Shown: positions 35,764 through 44,425, numbered from the stretch's first letter. The stretch is 64,000 nucleotides of DNA from Hyphomonas beringensis (GCF_000682755.1 NZ_AWFF01000027.1:44490-108489); one strand, 5' to 3'. A program made the numbers and translations. Notes: generated by a model not told the origin, from the letters alone.

Positions 35764-37161
35764 TTAGCCAATCACGCCATTGATTGCCGCACGTGCCGCC
35801 AAGGCCGGGCTCATCAGATGCGTACGGCCATCGCGGCCCTGACGGCCTTCGAAGTTGCGGTTGGACGTTGAGGCACAGCGCTCACCCGGGGCCAGCGTAT
35901 CCGGGTTCATGCCGAGGCACATGGAACAGCCCGGCTCGCGCCATTCAAAGCCCGCCTCGATGAAGACCTGGTCCAGACCTTCCTCTTCGGCCTGCGCCCG
36001 CACGAGGCCTGAGCCTGGCACGACCATGGCCCGCACACCCTCGGCCACCTTGTTGCCCTTGGCCACATCGGCCGCGGCCCGCAAATCTTCAATCCGGCTA
36101 TTGGTGCAAGACCCGATGAAGACGCGTTGAACCGGCGTGCCCTTGATCGGCTTGCCACCTTCCAGGCCCATATAGGCCAGCGCCCGTTCACAGGCGCCTG
36201 CCTTGACCGGATCGTCAAAGTCTTCCGGCTTCGGGATAATGCCTGACAGGGCAATGCCCTGCTCCGGGCTGGTGCCCCAGGTCACCGTCGGCTCAACGTC
36301 TTCGCCCTTGATGTGGACAGTCTCGTCGAACACGGCGTCATCATCGCTGTGCAGCGTGCGCCAATAGGTTTCGGCCAGATCCCAGGCGCCAGCCTTCGGC
36401 GCGGCCGGGCGGCCTTTGATATAGGCGAAGGTTTTCTCATCCGGCGCGACCAGGCCTGCGCGCGCGCCGCCTTCGATCGACAGATTGCACAGCGTCATCC
36501 GCCCTTCCATCGAGAGCTTGCGGATTGCATCGCCGCGGAACTCCATGACATGGCCCGTACCGCCAGCCGTCCCGATGACGGAAATGATGTGCAGCGCCAG
36601 ATCCTTCGCGGTGACGCCCTCTTTCAGCGAGCCGGAGACCTCGATCGCCATGTTCTTCATCTTGCGGGCCCGCAGGGTCTGCGTGGCCAGAACATGCTCC
36701 ACTTCACTTGTGCCGATGCCATGGGCCAGCGCGCCAAATGCGCCATGCGTAGAGGTATGGCTATCCCCGCAAACGATTGTCATGCCGGGCTGGGTACGTC
36801 CCTGCTCCGGGCCAACCACATGCACGATGCCATTACGAATATCGCCCATCGGGAAATACTCGATTTCATACTCAGCAACATTGCGGGTCAGCGTTTCCAG
36901 CTGATTGCGGGCCTCGGGGTCTTTCACCCCGGCAAGGCCTGCCGACTGGTTTTCCGTTGGGGTATTATGGTCTGCGACGGCCAGTGTCAGATCGCGGCGT
37001 CTCACGCCCCGCCCGGCCGCTTTCAAACCGGCAAAGGCCTGAGGCGTCGTCACTTCGTGGATAAGGTGCAGATCGATGTAGAGCAGGCTTTCACCTGTAT
37101 CTACATCCGTGTGCACCACGTGCGCGTCCCAGATCTTGTCGTAAAGCGTCTTGCCGGCCAT
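35764..37161 (-). CDS. leuC: 3-isopropylmalate dehydratase large subunit
   Basis: LeuC is the 4Fe-4S subunit of isopropylmalate isomerase in leucine synthesis. The 465-residue protein has cluster ligands Cys352 ([10 protein letters not shown]), Cys412 and Cys415 ([11 protein letters not shown]). The length is normal. It heads the minus-strand run leuC-cysK-VOC-leuD-lipoprotein-ABM-leuB. No leader peptide with a Leu run was recognised upstream. Confidence 0.96.
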   Translation of the reverse strand: MAGKTLYDKIWDAHVVHTDVDTGESLLYIDLHLIHEVTTPQAFAGLKAAGRGVRRRDLTLAVADHNTPTENQSAGLAGVKDPEARNQLETLTRNVAEYEIEYFPMGDIRNGIVHVVGPEQGRTQPGMTIVCGDSHTSTHGAFGALAHGIGTSEVEHVLATQTLRARKMKNMAIEVSGSLKEGVTAKDLALHIISVIGTAGGTGHVMEFRGDAIRKLSMEGRMTLCNLSIEGGARAGLVAPDEKTFAYIKGRPAAPKAGAWDLAETYWRTLHSDDDAVFDETVHIKGEDVEPTVTWGTSPEQGIALSGIIPKPEDFDDPVKAGACERALAYMGLEGGKPIKGTPVQRVFIGSCTNSRIEDLRAAADVAKGNKVAEGVRAMVVPGSGLVRAQAEEEGLDQVFIEAGFEWREPGCSMCLGMNPDTLAPGERCASTSNRNFEGRQGRDGRTHLMSPALAARAAINGVIG

Positions 37162-37230
37162 TGAACCCTCATCTCTTTATGTCGCGGCGCACAATAGCGG
37201 CGAAAGCGCTGGTGGAAAGGGGCAACTGCC

Positions 37231-37656
37231 TTAACCCGCGTCTTGGTCGCATGGTGGAGACAGTCGCAGGGCCAGAGTTTCCAGTTCGGCCTTGTCGAAA
37301 TCGCCTGCCACTTGCAGCATTCCGCCGGAGATCACCTCCGTTACGATAGGAGACATGAGAACCTCATCGCCCACACGCAAGGGCAAGGTCTGTCCAATAT
37401 TGTCCCGCGTCAGAACGGCCAGCTTCTCGGCCCCTGCCGTATCCAGCCGGATCGACAGGGCCGGACGGCCAAGGGCGTCTTCTATTGCCTCGGCCTCTAC
37501 CTGGCCGGGGTCAAAGCTCACATCGCCTATCGACAGGATACCCTGCTCCACACTGGGCGGTCGGCAGGCTGGCACGGTAATGCTGAGTGTTTTCTCGGGG
37601 ACATCACAGGCGGCCAGCAGGCCCGCACACAGAATAGAAAGACAGATATTTCTCAT
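37231..37656 (-). CDS. Lipoprotein with a SecD P1-like domain
   Basis: The 141-residue product begins MRNICLSILCAGLLAAC with a lipobox LAAC at its end, so it is a predicted lipoprotein. The mature part contains GRPALSIRLDTAGAEKLAVL, then RDNIGQTLPLRVGDEVLMSP, and ends with DFDKAELETLALRLS. This pattern of phrases matches the periplasmic P1 head subdomain of SecD (GxPAxxFxxDxxGAxxFAxLT, xAPVI, GxFTxxEAxxLA). There are no SecD membrane segments. An ATG 33 bases upstream would hide the signal. Function unknown. Confidence 0.78.
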   Translation of the reverse strand: MRNICLSILCAGLLAACDVPEKTLSITVPACRPPSVEQGILSIGDVSFDPGQVEAEAIEDALGRPALSIRLDTAGAEKLAVLTRDNIGQTLPLRVGDEVLMSPIVTEVISGGMLQVAGDFDKAELETLALRLSPPCDQDAG

Positions 37657-37695
37657 GCCCCAAGCGTGGCACAGAATCCTGCGCCCCAAAAGAAA

Positions 37696-37722
37696 AGCGC
37701 CCCTGCTTTTGGCAGAGGCGCT
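37696..37722 (-). terminator. Intrinsic terminator after rplS
   Basis: AGCGCC (37696-37701) and GGCGCT (37717-37722) with inner CTGC/GCAG pairing form a stem followed on the minus strand by TTTCTTTT. It lies 31 bases past the rplS stop. Confidence 0.85.
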
Positions 37723-37752
37723 GTTTCAAATCCTGGCCTTGGGCCGGGCAGT

Positions 37753-38310
37753 CTATTCCTCGGCAGCGCCTTCAGCGGCAGAAGCTTCGGCCTCAGCAGC
37801 TGCAGCGGCAGCAGCCTCTTCAGCGGCTTTCGCCTTGGCAGCTTCATCGCGAGCCTTAGCAGCAGCTTCCTTGCGGGCAGCTTTTTCTGCATCTTTCTGA
37901 CGGCGACGCTCGGTCTTGGAAACGGCGATCTCGACCGTTTCGATGCCGTGGCCGGTGGTACGCTCTGCGATACGGGCAGATTTACCGCGACGGTCGCGCA
38001 GATAGTAGAGTTTCGCACGGCGCACACGGCCCTTGCGCTTCACTTCGATGCTTTCGATCATCGGGGAAGCAAGCGGGAATACACGCTCTACGCCTTCACC
38101 GAAGGAAATCTTGCGAACCGTGAAGCTCTCATTGATGCCACCGCCTGCGCGGGCAATGCAGACGCCTTCGAAACGCTGCACGCGCTCACGGTCGCCTTCC
38201 TTAATGCGGACGTTCACAGACAGCGTATCGCCCGGGGAGAAGTCCGGAATGTTCTTGTCGCCGACAACGCGGGCGAACTCTTCCGCTTCAAGCTGTTCAA
38301 TCATGTTCAT
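37753..38310 (-). CDS. rplS: Ribosomal protein L19 with long Ala/Glu tail
   Basis: L19 stabilises the 30S-50S interface. Residues 1-120 are a normal L19 core ([55 protein letters not shown]). Residues 121-185 are an extra tail rich in Ala, Glu, Lys, giving 185 residues instead of about 115-125. Such tails occur in other alphaproteobacteria. Its first 14 bases overlap trmD, so the pair is co-translated. Confidence 0.95.
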   Translation of the reverse strand: MNMIEQLEAEEFARVVGDKNIPDFSPGDTLSVNVRIKEGDRERVQRFEGVCIARAGGGINESFTVRKISFGEGVERVFPLASPMIESIEVKRKGRVRRAKLYYLRDRRGKSARIAERTTGHGIETVEIAVSKTERRRQKDAEKAARKEAAAKARDEAAKAKAAEEAAAAAAAEAEASAAEGAAEE

Positions 38311-39022
38311 CGCCTGTCTCCGGCGGTTGGAATTCGTGGGTCTTGGAGTAAGCGGCGTATAAATCGGGACGGCGTTCTTTTGTCAACGCTTTTGCGCTGT
38401 TAAACCGCCATTCTTCTATACGTTTGTGATCTCCTGACAGCAAAACCTCAGGAGTCCCGCGTTCCCCCCACTGTCTGGGCAGGGTGTACTGGTCATGTTC
38501 CAGCAGGCCATTCTCGAAAGATTCATCCGTCAGAGAGGCCTCATTCCCCGCGACACCGGGCAAAAGCCGCACCACGGCCTCTACCATCGCCATGGCAGCC
38601 ACTTCTCCGCCCGCCAGCACATAGTCGCCCATGGAGACCTCTTCCATGCCATGCGCATCAATAGCGCGCTGGTCTAGGCCTTCAAACCGGCCACAAAACA
38701 GGACCAGCCCCTTGCCGCCCGCATATTGATGCGCCTTTGATTGGGTAAACGGCACGCCGCGCGGCGACAGATAGACAAGATGCTTGCCAGCGGTATCGAT
38801 GCTGTCCAGGGCCGCGCTGGCCACATCCGGACGGATCACCATGCCGGCCCCGCCCCCTGCGGGTGGCGCATCGACATTCTTGTGCTTGCCGAGGCCAAAG
38901 GGCCGCAGATCCACCGTCTCCCAATTCCAGATACCTTCCTTGCGGGCGCGCTCCAGAATGGAAACGCCCAGCGGGCCTGGAAAGGCCTCAGGGAACAGGG
39001 TGATGAAACTTGTCTCGAACAT
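38297..39022 (-). CDS. trmD: tRNA (guanine-N1-)-methyltransferase
   Basis: TrmD methylates G37 of tRNAs reading CNN codons, using SAM in a trefoil-knot SPOUT fold. The 241-residue protein has the knot motifs [26 protein letters not shown] and [16 protein letters not shown]. It lies 47 bases after the DUF6614-like gene and overlaps rplS by 14 bases. Confidence 0.96.
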   Translation of the reverse strand: MFETSFITLFPEAFPGPLGVSILERARKEGIWNWETVDLRPFGLGKHKNVDAPPAGGGAGMVIRPDVASAALDSIDTAGKHLVYLSPRGVPFTQSKAHQYAGGKGLVLFCGRFEGLDQRAIDAHGMEEVSMGDYVLAGGEVAAMAMVEAVVRLLPGVAGNEASLTDESFENGLLEHDQYTLPRQWGERGTPEVLLSGDHKRIEEWRFNSAKALTKERRPDLYAAYSKTHEFQPPETGDEHD

Positions 39023-39069
39023 GGGGCGAGCCTTTAGCGCAGGCGGGCCCCGCCGTCACGCATATGCTG

Positions 39070-39396
39070 TCACGTCCAGTCCGGCCAATCACGGAACAGG
39101 CCGAACTTGACGTTCGTTACCATCGCATTGGCCGAAAAGTGTAGTGTATCGGTTTCACCGGAGCGGGCCGCCGCTGCCTTGAAGGCCTGATCAAGCTGCG
39201 CCAGGTCGCGCGTTTCGATCATGATGTGAAACTCCCGCACATCATCCGGCCGAAGCCCCAGCTTGCAGCGCATCATGCGCCACGCCTCGATCCGGCCTTC
39301 GTCTCGCATGTGAGACAGAAAAGCTGACAGGGCTGGCGCAAAGGCCCGCTCATCCGTGCCCGGCTTCAGATCGAACCAGATATGATAAATATCCAT
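39070..39396 (-). CDS. DUF6614-like small protein
   Basis: The 108-residue product begins MDIYHIWFDLKPGTDERAFA, a dabb/ABM-like alpha-beta pattern, and matches DUF6614 proteins of alphaproteobacteria. The chosen ATG has a GAGGG ribosome site; an upstream in-frame ATG would antisense-overlap the next gene. It lies upstream of trmD on the same strand and may share its transcript. Function unknown. Confidence 0.75.
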   Translation of the reverse strand: MDIYHIWFDLKPGTDERAFAPALSAFLSHMRDEGRIEAWRMMRCKLGLRPDDVREFHIMIETRDLAQLDQAFKAAAARSGETDTLHFSANAMVTNVKFGLFRDWPDWT

Positions 39397-39487
39397 ATCA
39401 CCCTCCCGAATGCCCGCCTTCTCCACCTTTCCGGATCGGCTGACAACAGGCATAGTTGGCCCTGTCAGGAATCGGGAAGGATCAGGC

Positions 39488-39667
39488 ATGGGCATTTTTG
39501 CCAGCGTCATTGCACTTTGCATGGGGCGCAAACCCGGCACGGCCTCTGCCGAGCCGCCGGAAGCCTATGCCCGCATGACGCCGGCCGAGCTGAAACAGGC
39601 CGCCATGTCAGGAGACCACAAGGCAGAGGTGGAGCTGCGCCGCCGCGCCGAGGCGACAGAGAAATGA
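39488..39667 (+). CDS. Small hypothetical protein
   Basis: The 59-residue product has a short hydrophobic start (MGIFASVIALCMG) and a charged helix MTPAELKQAAMSGDHKAEVE. I do not recognise it. The start follows GAAGG by nine bases. It is on the plus strand 40 bases before the glycosyltransferase gene and is divergent from the DUF6614-like gene. Confidence 0.55.
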   Translation: MGIFASVIALCMGRKPGTASAEPPEAYARMTPAELKQAAMSGDHKAEVELRRRAEATEK

Positions 39668-39706
39668 GGCTGGACCGCGCCTGCAGCAAGCTCTAGTCCA
39701 GACAGG

Positions 39707-40453
39707 ATGGAAACCCGCCCCGCCCTTTCCGTTCTGATCCCCTTCTTCAATGAAGAGGGCAATGTGCACCCTGTCATAGATGAAGTGCATGAACAGCTCT
39801 CCGGCATCGCGTTTGAGGTCATTTGCGTGAATGACTGCTCAGCTGATGCAACCGAGACAGAACTGGCAGAGGCCAAGGCGAAGCATCCGGACACGGTGAC
39901 GGTGCTGAACCATGTCGCGCGACGCGGCAAATCTGCGGCGCTGTTCACCGGCCTGAAATCGGTGCGCGGTGAGTGGGTGCAATTGCTGGATGGCGACGGC
40001 CAGAATGATCCGGCCGATACGGCCAGGCTGTGGCAGGAAATCATCCTGCCCGGCGCCCCGGCCCGGCTGGGCATCATTGCCGGAAAGCGAAACAGCCGAA
40101 ACGATTCCGGTTTCAAATGGGTTCAGTCCCGTGTGGCCAATGGCGTGCGCAGGTTTGTGCTGCGTGATGACGCGACCGATACGGGCTGCGGCTGGAAACT
40201 GATCCGCACGGCCGCCTTCCGGGATCTACCCTTCTTTGCCTCCATGCACCGCTTCTTGCCAGCCCTGATCAAACGGGCGGGCTGGGATGTACGCGAAGAA
40301 AAGGTGAATGACCGCAAACGCCTGGCCGGACAGTCCAAATATGGCTTTCTGGGCCGCCTGGGCGCCGGCATGTTTGACCTGATCGGCATGTTCTGGCTGA
40401 CCCGCCGCGGCGGATACGGCATCGCCCGCGAGTGGAATGACCCGCGGGCATAA
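39707..40453 (+). CDS. Family 2 glycosyltransferase (DPM1/ArnC-like)
   Basis: The 248-residue protein has a GT-A fold: LSVLIPFFNEEGNV (about 8-21), VNDCSADATET and the metal-binding LLDGDGQNDPAD loop (DxD). It resembles polyprenyl-phosphate sugar transferases of the DPM1/ArnC type but ends without clear membrane helices apart from a hydrophobic patch near 220-235. The acceptor is unknown. It stands alone on the plus strand within a minus-strand block, convergent with the crystallin gene. Confidence 0.9.
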   Translation: METRPALSVLIPFFNEEGNVHPVIDEVHEQLSGIAFEVICVNDCSADATETELAEAKAKHPDTVTVLNHVARRGKSAALFTGLKSVRGEWVQLLDGDGQNDPADTARLWQEIILPGAPARLGIIAGKRNSRNDSGFKWVQSRVANGVRRFVLRDDATDTGCGWKLIRTAAFRDLPFFASMHRFLPALIKRAGWDVREEKVNDRKRLAGQSKYGFLGRLGAGMFDLIGMFWLTRRGGYGIAREWNDPRA

Positions 40454-40467
40454 GCTCGGCTGAAATC

Positions 40468-42072
40468 CTAGTTCTGCTGTGTATTGTCGCGAGCGCGCAA
40501 AGCCGGAGACCGCGTATCCTTGTTTCTTTGCGGACGTGGCTGTGGCCGTGGACGGGGCTGAGGCCGCGCCTGCGGCTGGGGCCGGGGTGCCTGAACCTGC
40601 TGCGCACGCTGAGGCCGGGCCGGGGCTACCTGCGGACGCTGCGTTTGAGGTCTGGCCTGGGGACGAGGCCGCACAGGCTGAGATTGCGCATTTGCTCTTT
40701 GCGGCGCGGCCTGGCGTTGCGGGCGTACGGGCTCAGCACGGCGCTGGACAGGACGAGCCTGTTGCGGACGCCGCTCGACCGGGCGGATGTCACGCGGACG
40801 CTCTACCCGGCGCTGCACAGTGTCTGCCGGACGCTGGCGCTGGACATCCTGACGGTTCCGGAAGGCAGGTGACTGCGGAACCGCGCGGGTTTCCTGAACG
40901 CGTTCTCGCCGCTGGCGGATCTCCTGCCGGGCCTGTTCTTCCCTTTGCGGACGATTGATATCCGCACGCACAGGCTGGCCTGGACGGGCCACCCGCTCTG
41001 AGGCTGGCCCACCCGCCAGATCATCTCCGCGCGTGCGGGTCACGACACCCGCCTTATGGGGGCGGCGCTCACCTCCGCGAGAATCTTCCCGGTCGCCACG
41101 ATGATCACGGCCGCCGCGCGGGCCATCATAGCGACGATCACCGCGATTGCGGTCTCCCCTGTGGCCACTTCCATCGACCGGGCGAATGGACGAAATATTG
41201 TCGTTCAGGCGAATGCCATTCAGCTTGTCATTCGACGCATCAATGATCTGGCACCGGCCCTTGAAGTTCGCGTGCTCGCACACTTCCCATTTGCCGCTGC
41301 GGATCTTGATTGAGGAGACATTGTCGTTGAACCGGTACCGGCTGAGATCGGACACCCCATCATTCAGGCCTAGCGACGGCCCGCGGCCATAGGAATCGAC
41401 ATACAGCGTCACGTCACCATCGCGCGCGCCATAATGGCCCCTCAGATCCGGCCTGTGATGACGATAATCGCGGCGGTAATCCCGACCATAATGGCGGTTC
41501 ACGCCATGCCGGGTCCAGGCAAAGCCATACGGACCATAGCCATAGCGCGGGTCATAATATCCATAGGACCGGTAAGTCGGCGAATAGCCATAATGATAGA
41601 CGCTGACACGCGTGCTGACACCATACCCCTGAGAGTAATCGTCATAACCATACCGGTTATTGTCAGCGTAACGGATATACCCCTGATCATCCCGCACGAA
41701 CATCAGGCCATGCTCGGCCTCGGTATATTCATAGATCGGACGCGCTGAGCTGATCTCATAGTCGAGCCCATACCAGTCGAGATCTGCCACATCATGACGG
41801 ATAAAGACGCAGCGACCTGTAAAATCGGAATGCTCGCACAGCTCCCACGCGCCTGACAGTACGGCGACGGAGCGGGCCCGGTCATTGAAGCTGTAATCAT
41901 TCAATGTGTAGACCGGCTCGAACACTTCACGGACTTCGCCGCGATAGTCCTGGCCGCTGAACAGCATCAGTCCCGCCGGTTCGCCTGCGGCGTCATATTG
42001 CGCAGATGCGGCTCCAGCAGCGGAAAGCGGCAATGCCAGCATCGCGCCAAGGCGGATCAGTTTCGCAAACAT
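40468..42072 (-). CDS. Secreted beta/gamma-crystallin protein with Arg/Pro/Gln tail
   Basis: The 534-residue product has a signal peptide (MFAKLIRLGAMLALPLSAAG) and two crystallin-type domains. One is near residues 35-115, with ELCEHSDFTGRCVFI and FNDRARSV. The other is near 210-295, with WEVCEHANFKGRCQIID, FNDNVSSIK and LNDNISSIR, Ca-binding N/D-N/D-x-x-S-S motifs. A Tyr/Arg/Gly/His-rich linker (150-210) joins them. Residues about 300-534 are disordered, very rich in Arg, Pro, Gln. The chosen ATG is the one with a signal peptide. Calcium binding and envelope role are inference. Confidence 0.88.
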   Translation of the reverse strand: MFAKLIRLGAMLALPLSAAGAASAQYDAAGEPAGLMLFSGQDYRGEVREVFEPVYTLNDYSFNDRARSVAVLSGAWELCEHSDFTGRCVFIRHDVADLDWYGLDYEISSARPIYEYTEAEHGLMFVRDDQGYIRYADNNRYGYDDYSQGYGVSTRVSVYHYGYSPTYRSYGYYDPRYGYGPYGFAWTRHGVNRHYGRDYRRDYRHHRPDLRGHYGARDGDVTLYVDSYGRGPSLGLNDGVSDLSRYRFNDNVSSIKIRSGKWEVCEHANFKGRCQIIDASNDKLNGIRLNDNISSIRPVDGSGHRGDRNRGDRRYDGPRGGRDHRGDREDSRGGERRPHKAGVVTRTRGDDLAGGPASERVARPGQPVRADINRPQREEQARQEIRQRRERVQETRAVPQSPAFRNRQDVQRQRPADTVQRRVERPRDIRPVERRPQQARPVQRRAEPVRPQRQAAPQRANAQSQPVRPRPQARPQTQRPQVAPARPQRAQQVQAPRPQPQARPQPRPRPQPRPQRNKDTRSPALRARDNTQQN

Positions 42073-42115
42073 GGGCAAGATACCTCGTTTCTTAACCCAT
42101 ACCTTATGCCAGTTC

Positions 42116-42125
42116 CTGCCTGAAC
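42116..42125 (-). promoter_or_regulatory. 10-mer GTTCAGGCAG shared upstream of both crystallin genes
   Basis: On the minus strand the 10-mer lies 43 bases before the start of the longer crystallin gene. The same 10-mer lies 40 bases before the other crystallin gene at 43474-43483. The similar position suggests a common promoter or operator element. Confidence 0.45.
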
Positions 42126-42155
42126 AGGCGGCAACATGGCGCAAAGCCTGAAAAA

Positions 42156-42689
42156 CTACTCGCCGGACGCCTCCTCCGCCCAAGTGGCAAGATCAGGAAT
42201 GACGATCCGGCCAGAGGCCAAATCAACCGTTGGCACATCCACAAGCGTGAACGGCACAAGTATCGTGCCACCGCGATCCTTCAGGCGGATTTCCAGCAGA
42301 TCATCCGCGCCGAAATTCTGCAAAGCGCGGACCATGCCGGCCGGTTCATTGCCGCCTGCAAAGACGGTGAGACCAATCAGGTCTTCAATATAGAACTCGT
42401 CATCTTCCGTTTCGGGCAAACAGGACCGGGGCACATGCAAAAGCGTGCCCTTGATGGCGTCCCAGTCTTCCTTCTGCTTGTGCTCTTTCGGGCGGACGAT
42501 GAAGTGATCCTTACCGGGACGCGCATTGACCGGTGTGAGAACCGGCTTGCCCGCCTCATCCAGCAGGGGGCCATAGTCGAACACGTCTTCGGGAATGGCG
42601 GTGAAGCTTTTCACCCGCACTTCACCGCGCACGCCATGGGCGCCCTTGATGGCGCCCACAACAATCAGCCTGTCTTGATCTGCACTCAT
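42156..42689 (-). CDS. rimM: 16S rRNA processing protein RimM
   Basis: RimM assists 30S head assembly by binding S19. The 177-residue protein has an N-terminal RimM domain (VGAIKGAHGVRGEVRVKSFT near residue 9) and a C-terminal PRC-barrel (EFYIEDLIGLTVFAGG and GGTILVPFTLVDVPTVDLAS). The ATG at 42689 is preferred since the longer frame has no family match. Between it and its usual partner rpsP lies a crystallin gene. Confidence 0.95.
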   Translation of the reverse strand: MSADQDRLIVVGAIKGAHGVRGEVRVKSFTAIPEDVFDYGPLLDEAGKPVLTPVNARPGKDHFIVRPKEHKQKEDWDAIKGTLLHVPRSCLPETEDDEFYIEDLIGLTVFAGGNEPAGMVRALQNFGADDLLEIRLKDRGGTILVPFTLVDVPTVDLASGRIVIPDLATWAEEASGE

Positions 42690-42737
42690 TCTGCCTTCTG
42701 TAGCGAGACGGCGGCGCAGAGCAAGCATCAGTTACGG

Positions 42738-43433
42738 CTACCTGCGGCCAGAGAACCTGCGGATCGAGGAAATATTGTCATTCATCCGGATCGGTTTGAG
42801 CTCGCCCTCGCCGCCAGAGATAATTTCGCACCGCCCGCGAAAGTTCGCATGCTCGCAGACTTGCCAGGTTCCGCCAGTAACCAGGAAGGAACTTGCCTTG
42901 TCATTAAAGCGATAGGGGCTGAGGTCTGGGACATCCTCGCCGATCTCGACGGACGGCCCCCGGAGCTGAGAGTCGGCAAACAGGACAAGGCCACCATGCC
43001 CCCTGCGGCCGCCGCGCCAATCACCGCGATGATCCGGGCGATCACGCCAATCCCCACGCCGGCTGACAGGCCGGACAGAGGAAATATTGTCATTCAGCCG
43101 GTAAGCGTTGAGGCGGGCAACATCAGCATCAATGATTTCGCAGCGCCCCCGAAAGTTCGCATCCGTGCAGACTTCCCATGCGCCGGAGCGCAGGCTGATG
43201 GAAGACACCCTGTCATTGAAGTGGAACCGTGAGAGATCGGGCTCGGCGCCCTTCAGGCGAATACTCTCACCCGAAAAGCGCGCATCCGCATGCAGAACAA
43301 TCCCGCCCCCATGGCCTCGCGCTCCATAGCTATCCTGCCCACGCTTGGAATGATAATCGGCTGCTGCAGGCAAGGTAAGGGCAAGCGCGCCAGCGGCCAG
43401 GGCAGCGCTACGCATGTGGCGGATATTCAGCAT
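42738..43433 (-). CDS. Secreted two-domain beta/gamma-crystallin protein
   Basis: The 231-residue product has a signal peptide (MLNIRHMRSAALAAGALALT) and two crystallin domains (about 42-122 and 145-228). Each has the pattern GAWEVCTDANFRGRCEII plus paired motifs, FNDRVSSIS with LNDNISSVR, then FNDKASSFL with MNDNISSIR, as in Ca-binding crystallins. A Gly/Arg/Asp linker joins them. The ATG has an AAGGAG site. It is 48 bases upstream of rimM and 202 bases downstream of rpsP, behind the rpsP terminator. Confidence 0.9.
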   Translation of the reverse strand: MLNIRHMRSAALAAGALALTLPAAADYHSKRGQDSYGARGHGGGIVLHADARFSGESIRLKGAEPDLSRFHFNDRVSSISLRSGAWEVCTDANFRGRCEIIDADVARLNAYRLNDNISSVRPVSRRGDWRDRPDHRGDWRGGRRGHGGLVLFADSQLRGPSVEIGEDVPDLSPYRFNDKASSFLVTGGTWQVCEHANFRGRCEIISGGEGELKPIRMNDNISSIRRFSGRR

Positions 43434-43473
43434 GTCAGTCTCCTTTCGGCTTACAGACCCTTGCTAGACCATA

Positions 43474-43483
43474 CTGCCTGAAC
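43474..43483 (-). promoter_or_regulatory. 10-mer GTTCAGGCAG upstream of crystallin gene
   Basis: This is the same 10-mer as at 42116-42125, here 40 bases before the start of the two-domain crystallin gene on the minus strand. It could be part of a promoter or operator. Confidence 0.45.
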
Positions 43484-43580
43484 GCTTCCGGGTTCCTCTG
43501 TTGCTGAATGTTCAGGATTGAACCGCCTGCAAAGGGCGAGCGCCTCAGCAGGGTCGCAAAACCTGAACCGGCCCACGAAA

Positions 43581-43610
43581 AAGGCCGGCACCCAGAAGGG
43601 CACCGGCCTT
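43581..43610 (-). terminator. Intrinsic terminator after rpsP
   Basis: AAGGCCGG and CCGGCCTT arms with an inner CCC/GGG pairing form a stem, and the minus strand continues into a TTTTTC run. It lies 26 bases past the rpsP stop and separates rpsP from the crystallin/rimM transcript. Confidence 0.88.
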
Positions 43611-43635
43611 GAATCTCCGAGACTGTTAGCCAGCC

Positions 43636-44070
43636 TTATTCGGAAGCAGCTTCTTCAGCGGCTTCTTCAGCTGCCGGAGCTTCTTCCTCTGCCGGAGCAG
43701 CGGCGGCCTCAGCGGCAGCAGCAGCCTTCTCGGCTTTCTCGTTAGCGCGCTCTTGCGCTTTCTTGCCTGGCTCACCCTTCTTCGGGTTGTTGCCATGTTC
43801 CCAGGCGATGATCGGCTTGCCGTCAACTTCGATCTGGGACAGGAAGCGTGCGACGCGTTCGGTCGGCTGGGCGCCCTTGCGGACCCATTCAGCAGCTTTC
43901 TCGCCGTCGATGTTCACGCGGTTGTCGGAATCCTTCGGCTGGCGCGGATCATACGTGCCGATTTTCTCGATGAAGCGGCCATCGCGCGGGGCGCGAGCGT
44001 CAGCAACAACGACGGAATAGAAGGGGCGTTTCTTGGACCCGCCACGGGCGAGTCGGATCTTGAGGGCCAT
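43636..44070 (-). CDS. rpsP: Ribosomal protein S16 with Ala/Glu tail
   Basis: S16 is a small-subunit assembly protein. Residues 1-97 are a normal S16 ([34 protein letters not shown]). Residues 98-144 are an extra tail rich in Ala, Glu, Lys, similar in composition to that of L19. It follows the chorismate mutase gene by 40 bases, as in other alphaproteobacteria with ffh-aroQ-rpsP. Confidence 0.95.
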   Translation of the reverse strand: MALKIRLARGGSKKRPFYSVVVADARAPRDGRFIEKIGTYDPRQPKDSDNRVNIDGEKAAEWVRKGAQPTERVARFLSQIEVDGKPIIAWEHGNNPKKGEPGKKAQERANEKAEKAAAAAEAAAAPAEEEAPAAEEAAEEAASE

Positions 44071-44110
44071 GTGTGTATCTCCTGTAAGTCTGGCGTCTCG
44101 GATGTAATTC

Positions 44111-44425
44111 TCAGTCGTCCGCTTCTAAATCGCGGATCTGCTCATGATGGCGGATCACTTCCGCCACGATGAAATTCAAAAGCTTCTCGGCAAAGGCCGG
44201 GTCCAGCCCACTCTGCTGGGCCAGGGTACGCAGGCGCTCGATCTGGCGCGCTTCCCGGGCTTTATCCGCAGGCGGCATATTGTGCACGGCCTTCAGCTTG
44301 CCAACTTCCTGGGTCGCCTTGAAGCGCTCTGCCAGGGTGTGGATGATGATGGCATCCAGATTGTCGATGCTGGAGCGCAGCTTGGTCAGCTGCAGCATGG
44401 CCATGGCGTCTGTGTCAGTGTTCAT
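44111..44425 (-). CDS. Chorismate mutase, AroQ class
   Basis: The 104-residue protein is an all-helical chorismate mutase: [20 protein letters not shown] (about 17-36), then the Arg/Lys-rich [19 protein letters not shown] and a C-terminal helix [12 protein letters not shown]. It makes prephenate for Phe and Tyr. The start overlaps the ffh stop by four bases (ATGA), so it is translationally coupled to ffh. The 5-prime part of the protein before residue 12 is polar and may be an added tail. Confidence 0.93.
   Translation of the reverse strand: MNTDTDAMAMLQLTKLRSSIDNLDAIIIHTLAERFKATQEVGKLKAVHNMPPADKAREARQIERLRTLAQQSGLDPAFAEKLLNFIVAEVIRHHEQIRDLEADD

Noticed and set aside
40479..40958. Open frame on the plus strand opposite the crystallin tail
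   Set aside because: It mirrors the low-complexity Arg/Pro/Gln-encoding sequence and has no start signal.
43492..43496. GGAAC on the minus strand before the two-domain crystallin gene as an EcfG stress promoter
   Set aside because: The -10 CGTT is not at 16-17 bases; only a CGTT seven bases away is seen.
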